Shown here piece after piece: positions 25,839 through 37,842 of a DNA stretch of 64,000 bases. Below the pieces are notes generated by a model, which did no database searches, was not told the origin of the DNA, and was given only the letters and a program-made list of their open reading frames with translations. The first letter of the stretch is position 1; every line of letters starts with the position of its first letter. Made by a program: the position numbers and the translations under genes. The DNA is from Pohlia nutans (taxonomy: Eukaryota; Streptophyta; Bryopsida; Bryales; Mniaceae), in the NCBI GenBank assembly GCA_022496805.1, contig CM040102.1, forward strand, positions 20,181,955-20,245,954, read 5' to 3'.

Positions 25839-26174
25839 ATTGGTAGACTGTGATTTTTTACTAGCTGTGCGAGGGTATCTCACATAGTGCACTAAGTAGA
25901 TAATGTTCGAGAGCCAGAAGGTTATTGAAACAAGGTTCATGATTTGAAAATAACGACCATTGTGAAAATTCATGAATCAGAGAACAACGTTGCACAAGAC
26001 TCAGAGAAGCAATTTCAATCGAGCCTAATGTTTTATTTAAACCCTAATTGCCCAAGGGGGTCGTGACCTCAAAACTGCCATTTTTGGACAATTTCTGAAA
26101 TCATCTATATTTGGAAAATAAATAAGAATTGAAGTAATCGAACCGTTGGATCTTGTATAGAAATGCAGTGTTAC

Positions 26175-26471
26175 TACGGTTGGTTGTCCTATTACCAACC
26201 ACTGCCCCAAAACCAATCACCCTAATTTCTAGATTTTCAAAGGGAAGATGTACCTCATTTGTACATTGAGCATGTGATCGGTTTTGGGTCACAGGTTACT
26301 TTCCACTTTGGAGTTTTGTATAAAATTGACATATGCGAATTAGATGTTGCAAATTTTTGCAATCCTCATCAAAGCCTATTTCAAATGCGTTCATATTTTT
26401 TTTTTCGAATTTAGGACTGCCAAAAATAAGCCAGATTGCTTAAGTTGGTGGTTTTAGGACAATCAACCTTA
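26175..26471. repeat. MITE, AGGTTG/TA group, partial
   Basis: Left end CGGTTGGTTGTCCTATTACC, right end TTTTAGGACAATCAACCT, TA. The right half shares the GTTACTTTCCACTTTGGA interior of 10985-11396; the left half differs, so it may be a deletion derivative. Confidence 0.6.
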
Positions 26472-27029
26472 ATCTGTGTAAATTTCATTCCGATCCACTG
26501 TACGGTTCATGATATTATAAACATCAAAGTTTGGAATTTGAAATTTTGGTCTTCCAAAATTTTGACAAAGTAGACTTTAGGCAACTATTACTCTGTAAAT
26601 TTAAGAAAAGAAGACTTGCCACTCTAGTTACATACTTGCATTGGGATCTTGAGTTGCATTTCCACCAAAGATACATGGAAAAAAATCCATTTTTGTATTA
26701 TTGGAGAACTTGCTTTGAGGGGAGGTAAAATAATGGAGAATACTCGGTTCAAAGAAGGTCCTCATGAAAATGGGTTGGCCATCATGAACCCCAGGTTTTT
26801 TCTTTGACCAATTTGCCTATTTCTAGCGAATAGCTGCCATCTAAACCAAACGGCTTCTTTAGGAAGCTACGGTGACATTGATATTGGGAAAAACCAAAAG
26901 CTAGCTGGCAGGATACTTTGAAGGCCGTGTTCGTTGCAAAAGGGACGTGGTTGTTAATTGTGGGATCCCGCAATCTGCTTACAGAACCTCGGTGGCCAAT
27001 GGCGTTTAGAGGCGGCGTTCCGGTGGCAT

Positions 27030-27273
27030 TGAGGGGCGCTTTACACTAGGGACCAAGAGCCATGACCAAGGATTTCTAAAATCTGTGATTGGCCAATAAA
27101 GTGTTCTTGGTCCCATTTGGCTTTACACTACCTTGAAAAAAGGAGAATGACCACTAACTTTGAGGTCCCCAAAGTATACTAAATTTTCCATAGTGGATAA
27201 TGTTTTCACGGTCTCCTAGATTATAGTTGAGTCGAAGCAAATGCCTATGATTCATAGTGTAAAGCGCCCCTGA
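27030..27273. repeat. MITE with GGGGCGC ends
   Basis: TGA, GGGGCGCTTTACACTAGGGA and, mirrored, GGGGCGCTTTACACTATGAA, TGA; 244 bp including the 3-bp duplication. The duplication length and G-rich ends suggest the PIF/Harbinger group. Confidence 0.7.
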
Positions 27274-28887
27274 GGCAGCAAGTTGTAGTACTGAGGCGGC
27301 TAACTGCAATAAAAGCACAACACCGGGATTGTTTCTATGGCCTTCTGTGTAGCTCGGGTGTATAGTTTAGGTTGAACTAAACCATGACTAATGTGTTGGG
27401 ATGTACCGTGAGTGGGCTTATAGCATGGCCTTCTCTGTGAACCACTCCTTCACCCCAAACTACACACTTCAATTCTTTTTTTGAGACAACTAATTTCTGT
27501 AGAAAATAAAATGTAAAAATAAAATAAACGTATAAAAGGGAGAGATAATGAATACGGAAAACATAAAGTAAGAAAATATAAGAAGTACTATATATGATAT
27601 GTAGAATTATACAATATTATATATACATGTGTATTTACGATAAAATGTTATGCAAATAAAAAGAAAAAAAATAGAATAGGCAAAAAATGAAATGAAATAT
27701 TCATGAACGATTTAGACATTCTTGGAAATCAAACAAATCATATGATGATAAAATAAATAAAGGATATAGATGATAACATGAATGAGAGGAGAAAACAAAG
27801 AAATATGACATACTTAAATTTGAAAACGGGATAACAAATATATTCATATAGAAGATTAGATGATTACAATTCAAAAGTTCCACATGGATGATGAAGCCTC
27901 GCATAGCACCCCTTAGTATAGCATATAAATCAGTATGAGCAAAGCGCACAAAAATTATTTCTACGTTTTTTGCAATCCAGGCATTGGCGTCTGAGATGAC
28001 TCTTGATTGGACAATACATACGTGGAACGTTCCCTACCAAAATGAAATGTAGTTAGAACTTTTAGTTTAAGATATCTTTAGTTCTAAACTTTATAGAAAA
28101 TTGAAAACATTTTGCAAATTAAAAAACTCTAAATTAGTACAATTGCATGCACAAAATCCAAAAAGTATGAAAAAATTAAAAATTAAATAAAAGCAAGCAT
28201 AGAAAAGTTATAAAACAAAAGAAGTAAAGAGAAAGCGAAGAGGAAGAAAAAGACAAAGATTAAAGAAAAAAAAAGAGATATGGAAATCAACAGGTGTGCC
28301 ACATGGTGCTTCTAAACGGCACAAATGGCCCTTGCACATGCGGCTACATACAACAACCGTTGCTACCGCGACTGACAAATGAAAATCTAAGTGGCTGACA
28401 ATGAATGGGCAACTAATTTTGGATTGATCATTGATTCCCTCTTAATTATGGTACACAATTTGTACAGCCATAAACCAACACACATGTGAAGCGGTTGGCT
28501 TGTAGAGAAGGTCAAAAGTTTTCTCTACCGAGTAACTCACTCCAAGCTTGTTCACAACATTAATTATATTGAATTAGTTATTTGAATAAGTATAATAGCC
28601 CAACCCTTGTGCTTCTCTTTCCATTCAATTTAGTGCATTTGTTATGTTCTACCTATTTACCCCAACACTTCTAAAGCTCTAATCATCTCAAGTTTTTTTT
28701 GTTGATATGGATCCTAATAAACTCTTTCTCTCTCTTCTTACACATTTTTTGATTTTTTTAGTATTTTTACCTCGTTTGAGACGTTCTTCACTGCCCATAT
28801 ACCTTCTAGAGTTGTCTGCGAGAGCCTGTTTTTTACCAATGGCAGTTGTTTCTACATGGATGAGGAGATTTCTGGGACGCTTGTGGT
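27274..28887. other. AT-rich spacer, no gene seen
   Basis: Purine-rich A/G runs at ~27500-27720 and 28160-28290 but no recognisable gene. The open frame at 28707-28973 is probably a shadow of, or decayed 5' sequence for, the PIF relic that follows. Confidence 0.45.
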
Positions 28888-29420
28888 ATGTACAACCTCA
28901 ACAATATGTATACCATGATGTTGCACAAGATCACTCCAGACATGTTAAACAAAGAGTATTGGAAGGCGTTTAGAATGACGTTTATGACTTTTGAGAACCT
29001 AGTTTTGGAATTGACACCATTTTTAGCACCTATAGCACCACATGCCCTCGGTAGCCGATCACCTTTATCAATATGGAGACAAGTGAAATTAACTATATAT
29101 CGATTAGCACATGGTATGTCATGTGAAAAATGAATGATCTGAAAGTATACCACAATAAGCCTCAACAATTTGAAAGTATACCACAATAATTTGCTAAGTA
29201 TTAAATAGTCGTGATGGGTTGTTTAGCTATTTCATCCATATACCTACCGGCGATAGATTGCAAGACATTATATAAAGTTTTAGAAATATTACAAGAGTAC
29301 CAAATATTTGTGGAGCAATTGACGGGACCCACATTCTATTGTCGAAACATCCGGATGTCCAAATCACGCCTATGTCTACAAATTTTTTCAACCGGAATAA
29401 ATTTCATAGCATTGTGCTTA
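28888..29420 (+). pseudogene. PIF/Harbinger transposase relic
   Basis: Two blocks in different frames. 28888-29130 encodes KAFRMTFMTFENLVLEL, then LSIWRQVKLTIYRLAHG, the N-terminal helical part of HARBI1-like nucleases. From 29231 another frame reads FIHIPTGDRLQDII, stop, SFRNITRVPNICGAIDGTHI, LLSKHPDVQITPM, FFNRNKFHSIVLK. GAIDGTHI is the motif around the first catalytic Asp (codon 29321-29323) of the PIF/Harbinger DDE domain. An in-frame TAA, the frame change and the missing second half make it non-functional. Confidence 0.85.
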
Positions 29421-30629
29421 AAATAATTATTAATGAAAGTAAGTTAAAAACACACAAACACATTTGTTAAAGTAATCTAAAATTAGGTTTGCAATTAGTT
29501 AGCCTTGTGAATCAACATGAAGAAAGATACTTAGTTCTTCATTTTTATGCTATTGGTAGACTTTTGGTCCTATCGCCTAAAAATAAAGAACTTTGACAAT
29601 TTAGTACATCCGTGGTTGTTAGCATTAAAAACACTTCAATGGACACCTTTATGTGTAGAAAACTTACATACACTTATATTGATTCGTGGTTGATTAAATT
29701 ATCCTCAATATTATACAAACTACAGGGTAGAGGGTACTTTTTGCAGATGATGCAAAATGAAATATTTATTTCCATAGGAAGTGACAGAAGTACTTGACGA
29801 TTATTTCATGGATCTTTGTTTATTTATGGCATTATATAGACTTTATGGAAATGCCCACTTTGGACAAAATTTTAAATTAAATGAAACTTTTATCCAAGAT
29901 AAATTTCTTAAAGAAAGAATAGAGAAATTATCCTTAAACATTAAAAGAATTATATTTAATAAAATTTGGAAAAAGATTGAACTTCGTCAAGCCTTTATAA
30001 TTAAAAAAAAAGACTTACAATTAGAGTTTTTTGTACACTATCTACTTGGCCAATATAGGAAGCTGAAATTACAAACCAATAGTAAAGTACCTCAAGGTTA
30101 TGCTTGTTGGATTGATTAAGAAGTTTCAAGACCAATTTCTAAATTTATTTATGGGCTAATGAATTCAGCAAAAACTCCTCTTATTCCAAACTTTATGTGT
30201 CGAGAGAAGAAAAATGTGTTAGCTCCATCCTTTTAGTTTGATATGCCCAAACACATTTGGCTATATCAAAATCTAAAAAGATATAGTTATTATTAATTGC
30301 TAAGATCTAATATATTTTCAATAAAAATTTAGCGATACAGTAAGTAAAACACAGAAGAGTGTTTATCCCATGGTGATTGTTTTTCTTTGTCAAAAGTTCA
30401 AAACTAGTACAAGGGTTACAGCTAAAGTTCAGCTAATATCATAAGACGTAGAGAAATTGACTAGTCCAACTTTAAAAGGCATTGATAGTTTCTTAAACTT
30501 CTTGTGAATCTTTCATTTCATATATTATCTATAAATTCAGAAAATTCATTCACATAATTTTTTTTATTATGGCTACATTAAATGACTCATCAACATTCTT
30601 AAGATTCATTAAACAAAAGCGATAGGTAT
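29421..30629. other. AT-rich stretch with an unrecognised open frame
   Basis: A 112-codon frame (29781-30119, +) is rich in Lys, Leu, Ile and Phe and matches nothing I know. It may be a decayed part of the neighbouring element. The rest is AT-rich without signals. Confidence 0.35.
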
Positions 30630-30995
30630 CTCTATTGGAAATGGTTGAGCTTCCCCCCTTTCAAACATCTTATAGTCCCCTTTGCAAGCAACAATCGGCC
30701 CTTGAATAGTGTCCATCTATCCCTCCCTGCTACTATCACTCATAGAAGCCAACCATTCGATCCTAGTAGAAATCTATCAAATCTATGATCCATTCATTAG
30801 CACAATGCCTTTAATGAGTCAGGTCATAATCAATTTGCATAGAGAATTCTATGTTTAACAAACATAGTACTAAGTATCTTGCATCAATAACATCAATTTG
30901 CACCATTTATCAAATTACTTATATAGTTTTGAAGAATGAATAGTAAGAGATGTCCCTACCATAAATATAAATGCTTGGGGAAATCACTTAGTGTA
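30630..30995 (+). repeat. Direct repeat pair, copy 1
   Basis: Begins near TTGGAAATGGTTGAGCTTCC and shares long stretches with 31300-31720, including CAACAATCGGCCCTTGAATA and CACCATTTATCAAATTACTT. Two copies about 670 bp apart; these could be terminal repeats or a tandem duplication of an unknown element. Confidence 0.65.
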
Positions 30996-31299
30996 AATTT
31001 TGGATACATATGAGCCTACAAAGAGTATTTAATGGAGGGTTATGATATAATTCAAATATTCTACTATTTATAATATCTGTAGGATATGTTACAAAGTAAC
31101 ACACTTGTATACCAAACCCTCCCAATTAAGAGCACACACACTTCGATAAGCTTCCCAACTCAAACAAGTGCCAATTGCACTATCCATCAAAACTCTATCA
31201 TCTACCACCGCCGAACAAAGGGAACAAGAGAAGAAGAGAAACATTCAAAGAAGTGCACAACTCAAACGGCAAAGAAAGATCTCTCGCTCAAGGCGTGAG

Positions 31300-31720
31300 A
31301 GCTCTGCTGGTGTCTCCATTGAAAATGGTTGAGCTTCCCCCCTTTCGCACATCTTATAGTCCTTTTCGCACATCTCATAGTCCCTTTCGTAGGCAACAAT
31401 CGGCCCTTGAATAGTGTGCATCCTTCCCTCCCTACAACTGCCACTCATAGAAGCATTCATCCGATCTTGGTAGAAATCTATTAGATCTATGATCCATTCA
31501 CTAGCACAACCCCATTAATAGATCAGGTCATAATAAGTATAATAAGTATAATAAGTATGCTTAATAAGTATAGTACTTAGTATTTTGCATCAATAACATC
31601 ATTTGCACCATTTATCAAATTACTTATATAGCTTTGAAGAATGAATAGAGATGTGACTTTAAATGTGAATGTGAATACAAATATAAATATAAATATAAAT
31701 GTGAATTTGCCCCAAGGAAG
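31300..31720 (+). repeat. Direct repeat pair, copy 2
   Basis: Second copy of 30630-30995, expanded by a short ATAAGTATA tandem repeat (~31545-31575) and an AAATATAAATAT run. The DNA just downstream (31700-31900) recurs at 38735-38920. Confidence 0.65.
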
Positions 31721-32190
31721 TCATTTACAAAAATTTAAATAGCTATGAGAGAACAAATACAAGGTATCTTTTATTCATTTGAGATAAAATTTACAATTTA
31801 TTAAAAGTGATATAGGGTGTTTTTTTAACCAATTTGATAATATTTTTAAAATAGACCATGAATATATCCTAAATGTACTATAAATAGTGGAATATTCAAA
31901 ATATAATCCAATGAATCAAATCATTCGACAAGTATGGGCTTAAATATCTCAAGAACAACTTCAAACACTCATTTCAAATATGCTTGCTAGAATGGACACT
32001 GTAATTGAAACAAAGAGTGAGAGCAATCAATGGGAGATACTGTATATAATATTTGTAATTTGTTGTATGATTTTTAATAATACATGTGTAAATTTGTGAT
32101 AATATTGTAATACACTTCACAAGCGAAGAGAGACGGAAGTTAGGAAGTGTTTGAAAAGCATTGATCGAGGCCAAATGGCCGACGCTCCTT

Positions 32191-32382
32191 ACTTAGAAAT
32201 TAGGCTATAGGGTCCCAATCAGCAGACCGTTGGTGCATGCTGAGGGTGCAAGCTTGCAGGCCCGCCGATGGTGCATGCACATGGTACACTGCCTCCACAA
32301 CCAACAAAAAAAAACACATGGCAGTAGGTATACAGTGGTCAATTATGGGTGTACGTAGGGGTATATTTGCACCTAGTATATG
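32191..32382 (+). repeat. ~190-bp direct repeat left of the captured gene fragment
   Basis: From ACTTAGAAATTAGGCTATAG to CACCTAGTATATG. About 90% matching by eye to 32917-33107. The two copies enclose a fragment of the sphingosine kinase gene. Confidence 0.75.
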
Positions 32383-32568
32383 ATTGTGTCAAAAAGACCC
32401 ACACTTGTCAGGATTCAGAGTAAGGTATTATTTGCGACATAGTTCATCGTGCAAAATGGAAACGCTTCAGGGGCTGTGCAATACTCCCGGTGTCCAGAAA
32501 TAAGTGTCTTAGTTTTTGGCGTGTTTGCTCTTTTTGACAGAAGAAGTTGTTTTAGTACTCGAAAAAAC

Positions 32569-32900
32569 GATCTATCTTTAATAGTAGTATGTAGTTTTTG
32601 CGTCACCAACCTGATTGAAGTGGACAGGGCTCACGTTTGAAGTATAAGATATGGGATAAATATTGCAAAAGAAAACCCGGACGGAGGGAAAGAGTGTTGG
32701 GGGCCAAATGAGTCTGAACTTTCCTTTATTAAATGTGCGCATAATGAAATGAGAACCTGGGCTTGATGAAGACGTACTGCATATTTTGTTAATACTATTG
32801 CAATATATGTTCAGGTGAAGGCATTTCAACTGGATCCTGCTGGGCGGTATGGAAGTGATATTCAGGGTGGCCATATTGACTTGGATGGCGAGATCGTTGC
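32569..32900 (+). pseudogene. Captured fragment of the sphingosine kinase gene
   Basis: Inverted partial copy of the kinase gene at 40344-45987. It corresponds to part of intron 9 (shared GTGGACAGGGCTCACGTTTG) and the first half of exon 10: GTGAAGGCATTTCAACTGGA..., encoding VKAF-LDPAGRYGSDIQGG, ending near the GEI codons. The splice acceptor (TTCAG) is kept, but the fragment lacks the rest of the gene and is a relic. Degenerate Stowaway-like ends lie at ~32481 and ~32692, and the right one is also found in the parental intron. Confidence 0.85.
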
Positions 32901-32916
32901 TAATTAATCGTTGTTT

Positions 32917-33107
32917 ACTTAGAGATTAGGCTATAGGGTCCCAAGCAGCAAACCGTTGGTGCATGCTAGGGTGCAAGCTTGCAGGCCCGCCGATGGTGCA
33001 TGCACATGGTACACTGCCCCCACAGGCAACAAAAAAAAACACATGGCATTAGGTATACAGTGGTCGGTTATGGGTGCACGCAGAAGTATATTCGCACCTA
33101 GTACATG
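32917..33107 (+). repeat. ~190-bp direct repeat right of the captured gene fragment
   Basis: Second copy of 32191-32382, from ACTTAGAGATTAGGCTATAG to CACCTAGTACATG. See the first copy. Confidence 0.75.
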
Positions 33108-34139
33108 TTATATTAAGGATTCATATATATGTATATATTGGTGAGATTGTTTCCATCTATCAGTCTGAGATAGACTTCAGTATGGTATTTTTGAACATAT
33201 GTGGACAACTTGGAGTGATGCATGTAACCTTTGTTGGAACTATTTTGCTTGTTATTGGGTCAACAAGGGACAACAAAGGCTAGAACTTCACTCAATTTTA
33301 GCTGCTTCTATTGACCAATATAGAAGTCCATTGATTTTGTAATTTGCAATATTCTTATAAATATGTGCTTATGACTCAAACTCTCCTATCGCTACCAATG
33401 TTTTTGGATTCTTCTTGCCAATCCGGGGATATGATCTTCGAGCTTCGTCCATTAGTGACCAGTTTGAACTGCTTAAAGTCACCTTTATAGGTGCTCCTAC
33501 TTTACACATCGATCTTCGCTTGCGATACGTGTTGCGGTTCATGTTGATCTATTCATGCGGTTCATTTTGCGGCACATGTTGGTCTACAAATAAGGTACAT
33601 GTTGATCAACTAATCCGGTACATGTTGATCTACAAATGAGGTACATCTTGATCTTCTAGTATTAAGGCTTGCTATGAGCCAATCAAGACTTTAAATCTAC
33701 AAAACTCGTATGTTTTGATTTTTGAGTCGAGAACCTACATCCAAATCTATTTCTATGTAAAATCTAGGAATATTGGATTTTTGAATTCAAAATGTACCGA
33801 TTGTATACAATCATGTCAATTAATTATTATTTTATTCTGTTGTTTTTTTTTTGGGCACACAAAGGGAAAATATTTCCCATGGCATTTTTCCTAAAGTTGC
33901 ACACAAGTAGGTTTTTATTTAATAAGTTTTCATCCCTTAAGAAATTTGAAAATCGTGCTACTCATTAAAATCTATGTAACATAGTGATTGTTCAAGACAG
34001 CTTTGGAAGGAAGGGCTTGAGGTAATTTCCATCTCCATTTGTGTTTATCTTTGGTATTTTGTTTGGCTGCGAGTGTTGTTGTAAAAAAGCTTTCTAGTTT
34101 CCCTGGATTTTAAGTATTGTTTTCTTCTTTCTAGATATC
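33108..34139. other. Spacer with an empty-site repeat
   Basis: Within it, 33783-33985 is related to 36993-37030 joined to 37605-37770, that is, the same sequence without the 574-bp TTAA element found there. No gene seen. Confidence 0.55.
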
Positions 34140-34141
34140 TC

Positions 34142-34414
34142 CCTGGCAAGAGCAAAAACTGGAAGATAGACATACTTCATTGTAACCCTTCTAATATACG
34201 TCAGTTGGTTACTTGTTATGATGAAGATGTCATTAACACTTACAAAAGCATTGTTGGACATTGGCCACTCTCGACTAAAAGGGATGATAAGGAGAAGCCA
34301 AGACCACATCCTATGTTTCTGCCTCGGGTGGGTCACTTACTGCATTTTACAAACAACGTGCGACAAAAAATAGCATGGGTTTTATTCATCATAGGTAAAA
34401 TTTATAAGAATTTA
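34142..34414 (+). pseudogene. Unrecognised coding relic upstream of the recombinase
   Basis: An open stretch reads LPGKSKNWKIDILHCNPSNI, later STKRDDKEKPRPHPMFLPRVG and NNVRQKIAW. It is codon-like and hydrophilic but I cannot assign a family. Its position and strand suggest an upstream exon of the tyrosine recombinase relic at 35104. Confidence 0.35.
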
Positions 34415-35103
34415 TAAAAAAATTACAAATAAGATAGAATGCAATGAAAAAGTACAAGCCATTATAAATAATTTAGGTACACCACAATTCTAGTCCATTA
34501 TGATTTTAGTATATGTAATTTAGGGAATTGCGATAGGATCCAAGGTAAGCCCCTAATTGCAAATGGGATCCAATGGTTAGACAGTTAGGTTGTCAACTGC
34601 GCCTAAGCCTCTCGGCTCTCGGAGTCCTGGACGGGGTTCTCGTGGGTACTGTATAGCCGGCGTAGCTGCGGGGTTTGGCAACGGAAACGACTCACTGCCC
34701 ACCCTCAAGTGATCACGGCAGTTGCTCCCCGGCCATTTTGGATTTCATGTTGCGGTTTGAGGTTGCGGGGACGTCCGCAATTTCTTGTGGGGGAGGGAAA
34801 GTGTTTGTTAGTAAGGATGGGCTTATGGACGGTGTTTTTATGAAGTTCTGGTCATTTTCTTGAGGCCATTTTTCTCAAATTTTTAAAGTCATGTTACTTT
34901 TAGATTATATTTAAGCCTTTACAAGGAAGATAGCATATAAAAAATTGCATTGGTCATCGTTTTATAAAAAATGATAGAGTCCATAATATAGGCCATTTTT
35001 TCCCATTAAGTAATCATAGGGGTCCTTTTAATTTCAGCTAGGAGGTAAATAGCCCCCCAAAAAACACCCCCTCGTCACAAGTGGTACCCAAAATATATGA
35101 AGA

Positions 35104-35478
35104 GTGACCCACCCGAGGTTTCTGCAACCAAAGTCTAAGATTAAAAGGGGTGATGCAGTGTGGTTTAGTAAAGGTGCTTGGGGCAAAAATGGCATTGGTG
35201 ACATTTGCAAGGATTTGGCTGATTATATTCCTTCCTCGAAAGCTAAAAGAATCACAAACAAGAGTGCTAGGTCCATTGGTATTTCCAGGATGGAGCAACA
35301 TTGGCTTCTATTGACAAAGGAATGTTACAGATTGGCCATAGGGATGTGAAGTTTTACAAAAGATATTCTAGAGAATGTAAAGACAAGGAGGAAAAAGTTC
35401 TCCAAGATATTATCTGTGGGACAAAACACATCTATTATAAAGCCATGTTAACAGAGACCACCGAAATCAATAGGCTGA
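35104..35478 (+). pseudogene. Crypton-like tyrosine recombinase C-terminal domain, frameshifted
   Basis: Frame one reads GDAVWFSKGAWGKNGIGDIC, then ITNKSARSIGISRMEQ; a frameshift near 35295 moves to the next frame, which continues ASIDKGMLQIGHRDVKFYKRYSRECK. The layout matches the catalytic C-terminus of tyrosine recombinases of the Crypton/DUF3504 type: a W/F-x-x-x-P/A-x-G-x-N-x-h block, T-N-H-S-x-R (here NKSAR, the Arg kept, His replaced by Lys), then GH-R/K-...-K-R/S-Y with the presumed nucleophile Tyr. Downstream, ~36100-36280 could encode a tail with INLTNCNIF, a motif style seen at the end of such proteins. One frameshift and possible further breaks mean it is dead. Confidence 0.6.
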
Positions 35479-37030
35479 AGGTTTGCTTCTTGTTGCGCAT
35501 ATTGAAATGTTTGTTTTATTCATGCCTCTACTGAATTTGGATTACTAATCCTTATTGGAAATGATGCACGATGGAGATGTTAAAGCAGCAGCAGCAGTGA
35601 AAGGACTCAACTCTTGCTTTGTTCAGGTGTGTACATTGCTGTGCACTGGACTAGAGTATGAATTGCATTCTATCAATTTGGTAAGGTACACTTAGAAGCT
35701 TTGGCAAGGTAGAAGTTACCCTATACTGTTTAGATAGTAATGGACATTAGACTGTAGTAATCAAAACATATTCTAGATCAAGCTTGTAGGCTTGCTTGTG
35801 GGTTATCAAACCTTCTCCAGACACAATTGAAAGTTATAATGTTGCAAATCCAACGTTGAAACATGTCAGCCGAATTAATCACAATCCAGTTCTAGAGCAT
35901 ATGTTCAGTAACTACCATTGCTACTATCATTATCAAGGTTTCTAGATTTAATGCTCACTGTCCATTGTAAAATTGCTTAGCTCATCAGATCCATGCTTTT
36001 ACCAGATGTTACGATAATGCTACAAGAAAGACTAATCACACTCTACTCATCATTCATACTTGCAAAGTCGCACTAATAGTACACTTGAAGACAAACGAAA
36101 GATTGTGGGTTGTGAGGTTCTCTTGCAAGGGTCCAAGGATATGGAAAAGTTTTTTAAAATGCTGAGGAGGATGGATGCAGAGCAGCGATTCATTAGTAGC
36201 TCAAATGTTGGTGGAGGCCAGTAGTTCATCAATTTGACAAATTGTAACATTTTCACTTTTTCTAGTGTTCTGCAGTGAGGTTCTAGTTCTTCTGGTGCCA
36301 TTTTGTTCAAGGGCAAGGAAAATCGGATAGTGCAAATTTGGAGTAGATGTCCCATGCTTTGTCCAATTTGCATGACTTGTGATTACAATTGTTACCATGG
36401 TACAATAGTCAGATTTTTTTTATTGCATTAGTGCTATATTAGTGATACATTTATGAATAGTTACATTTTTGGTACATTAGTCAAATTTCTGAGTACATTA
36501 GTGGTACATGAATGCCACACATAGGTAGCACACAAGAGGAAGTACCCATCGCTATGAGGGTGTCTCATTGCTCCAACACCACAACATTAAGCCCAACTAG
36601 GACATGTACACATGCAAACTCCAATTAGTTTTGAAGATTTTAAAACTTCATTTTTTCACTCTACTTAATCTTGATTAATTGTGGGATGGAAACAATGTGA
36701 AGTAAGTTTAATGTTGATTAAAGTGATGCCAAATCTAAAGCTCTGAAACATACTAGCTAAGGTAACGTCTGTTTAACATTATCATTAACTCTCATTTATT
36801 CAATTTCAGTGTAAATTTGATAAACAAGGTGCCGAAAATCGTACTTATATATTCAAGGGATTCTTTCTTAGACCGTTCCTCAAAATTCCCGGGCCCCCGC
36901 GCGGGGGCATTCTGCAGAATTTCCTTCGGTGGAGGAATTCCGCATCATAACACGCTAAAATTTGTTAAGGGAGAATCCCAACAGGGGTTTACGCAATTCA
37001 AAATGCACCGATTGTATACAATTGTGTCAA

Positions 37031-37604
37031 TTAACCCCTAAAGGACCACAACTATGTTTCTCTCTAAACACTCCAAAGTATCCCTTCTTGTAAAAAGACA
37101 AATAGTTTTTGATTTAAAACCTTTTAGACCGATCTAACCATAGGACATTTCAACCTACTTGACTTTATTACAACCTAGAAAATTTCAACCGTTTAGGGTT
37201 CTTCAAGAGTAAGATTATAAGCTTCAAAGTTAGTTGCATTTTATTTTTGGCTTATTGCCCAAATTTGAAACTTTTTGAAAAATGCCCAAAATGCAAAGTT
37301 TAGTCTTAGATTTGGTAAAATGAATTTGGCAGTTGTGTATATGGAGGCGTTAGCTCATTGTGTACAAAAATTCAGATGCATAGCTCATTGTATGAAATTT
37401 TCAGGAGCTGCCCGCAATTAGTTTTTTCACCTTTGCATGATTGTATCCTTTGATCTATACATCATCTACGTACGCAAATTACCATCCCATCTTCCTTACA
37501 AAGAGTAGAATCACCACAGAAAACCTCAATAATTGAGGATCAATACTCATTCCGTAATGAGCTAACCGAACTTGGAAAATCAACCTTGGTCCTTTAGGGG
37601 CTAA
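37031..37604. repeat. 574-bp TTAA MITE
   Basis: TTAA, CCCCTAAAGGACCACAACTA at the left and CTTGGTCCTTTAGGGG, CTAA at the right; the right target copy has mutated from TTAA to CTAA. The sequence at 33783-33985 is the same flank without the insertion. A right-end fragment of this family recurs at 46706-46850. Confidence 0.75.
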
Positions 37605-37842
37605 TTATTATTTTATTTTGTTTTGTTTTATTTTTGGCACACAAAGGGAAAATATTTCCCATGGCATTTTCCCTAAAGTTGCACACGGGTAGTTTTGTAT
37701 CAAATAAGTTTTCATCCCCCAAGAAATTTGAAAATTGTGCTACTCATTACAATCTAAGTAACATAGTGATTGTAATGTGAAAGGATATAACTTTCGTAAA
37801 TCGATAGAATTTAGTTTTGAAAATTTGTAAAGGCAATCAATA

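Noticed and set aside
26782..26973. Minus-strand frame with a coding-like composition
   Set aside because: Short, no recognised family, and no splice-compatible neighbours.
30630..31720. LTR retrotransposon with ~400-bp LTRs
   Set aside because: The interior is only ~300 bp and no primer-binding site or polypurine tract was seen; kept as a direct repeat only.
34560..34690. GC-rich patch that might be a tRNA or other RNA gene
   Set aside because: No cloverleaf arms or A/B boxes could be fitted.
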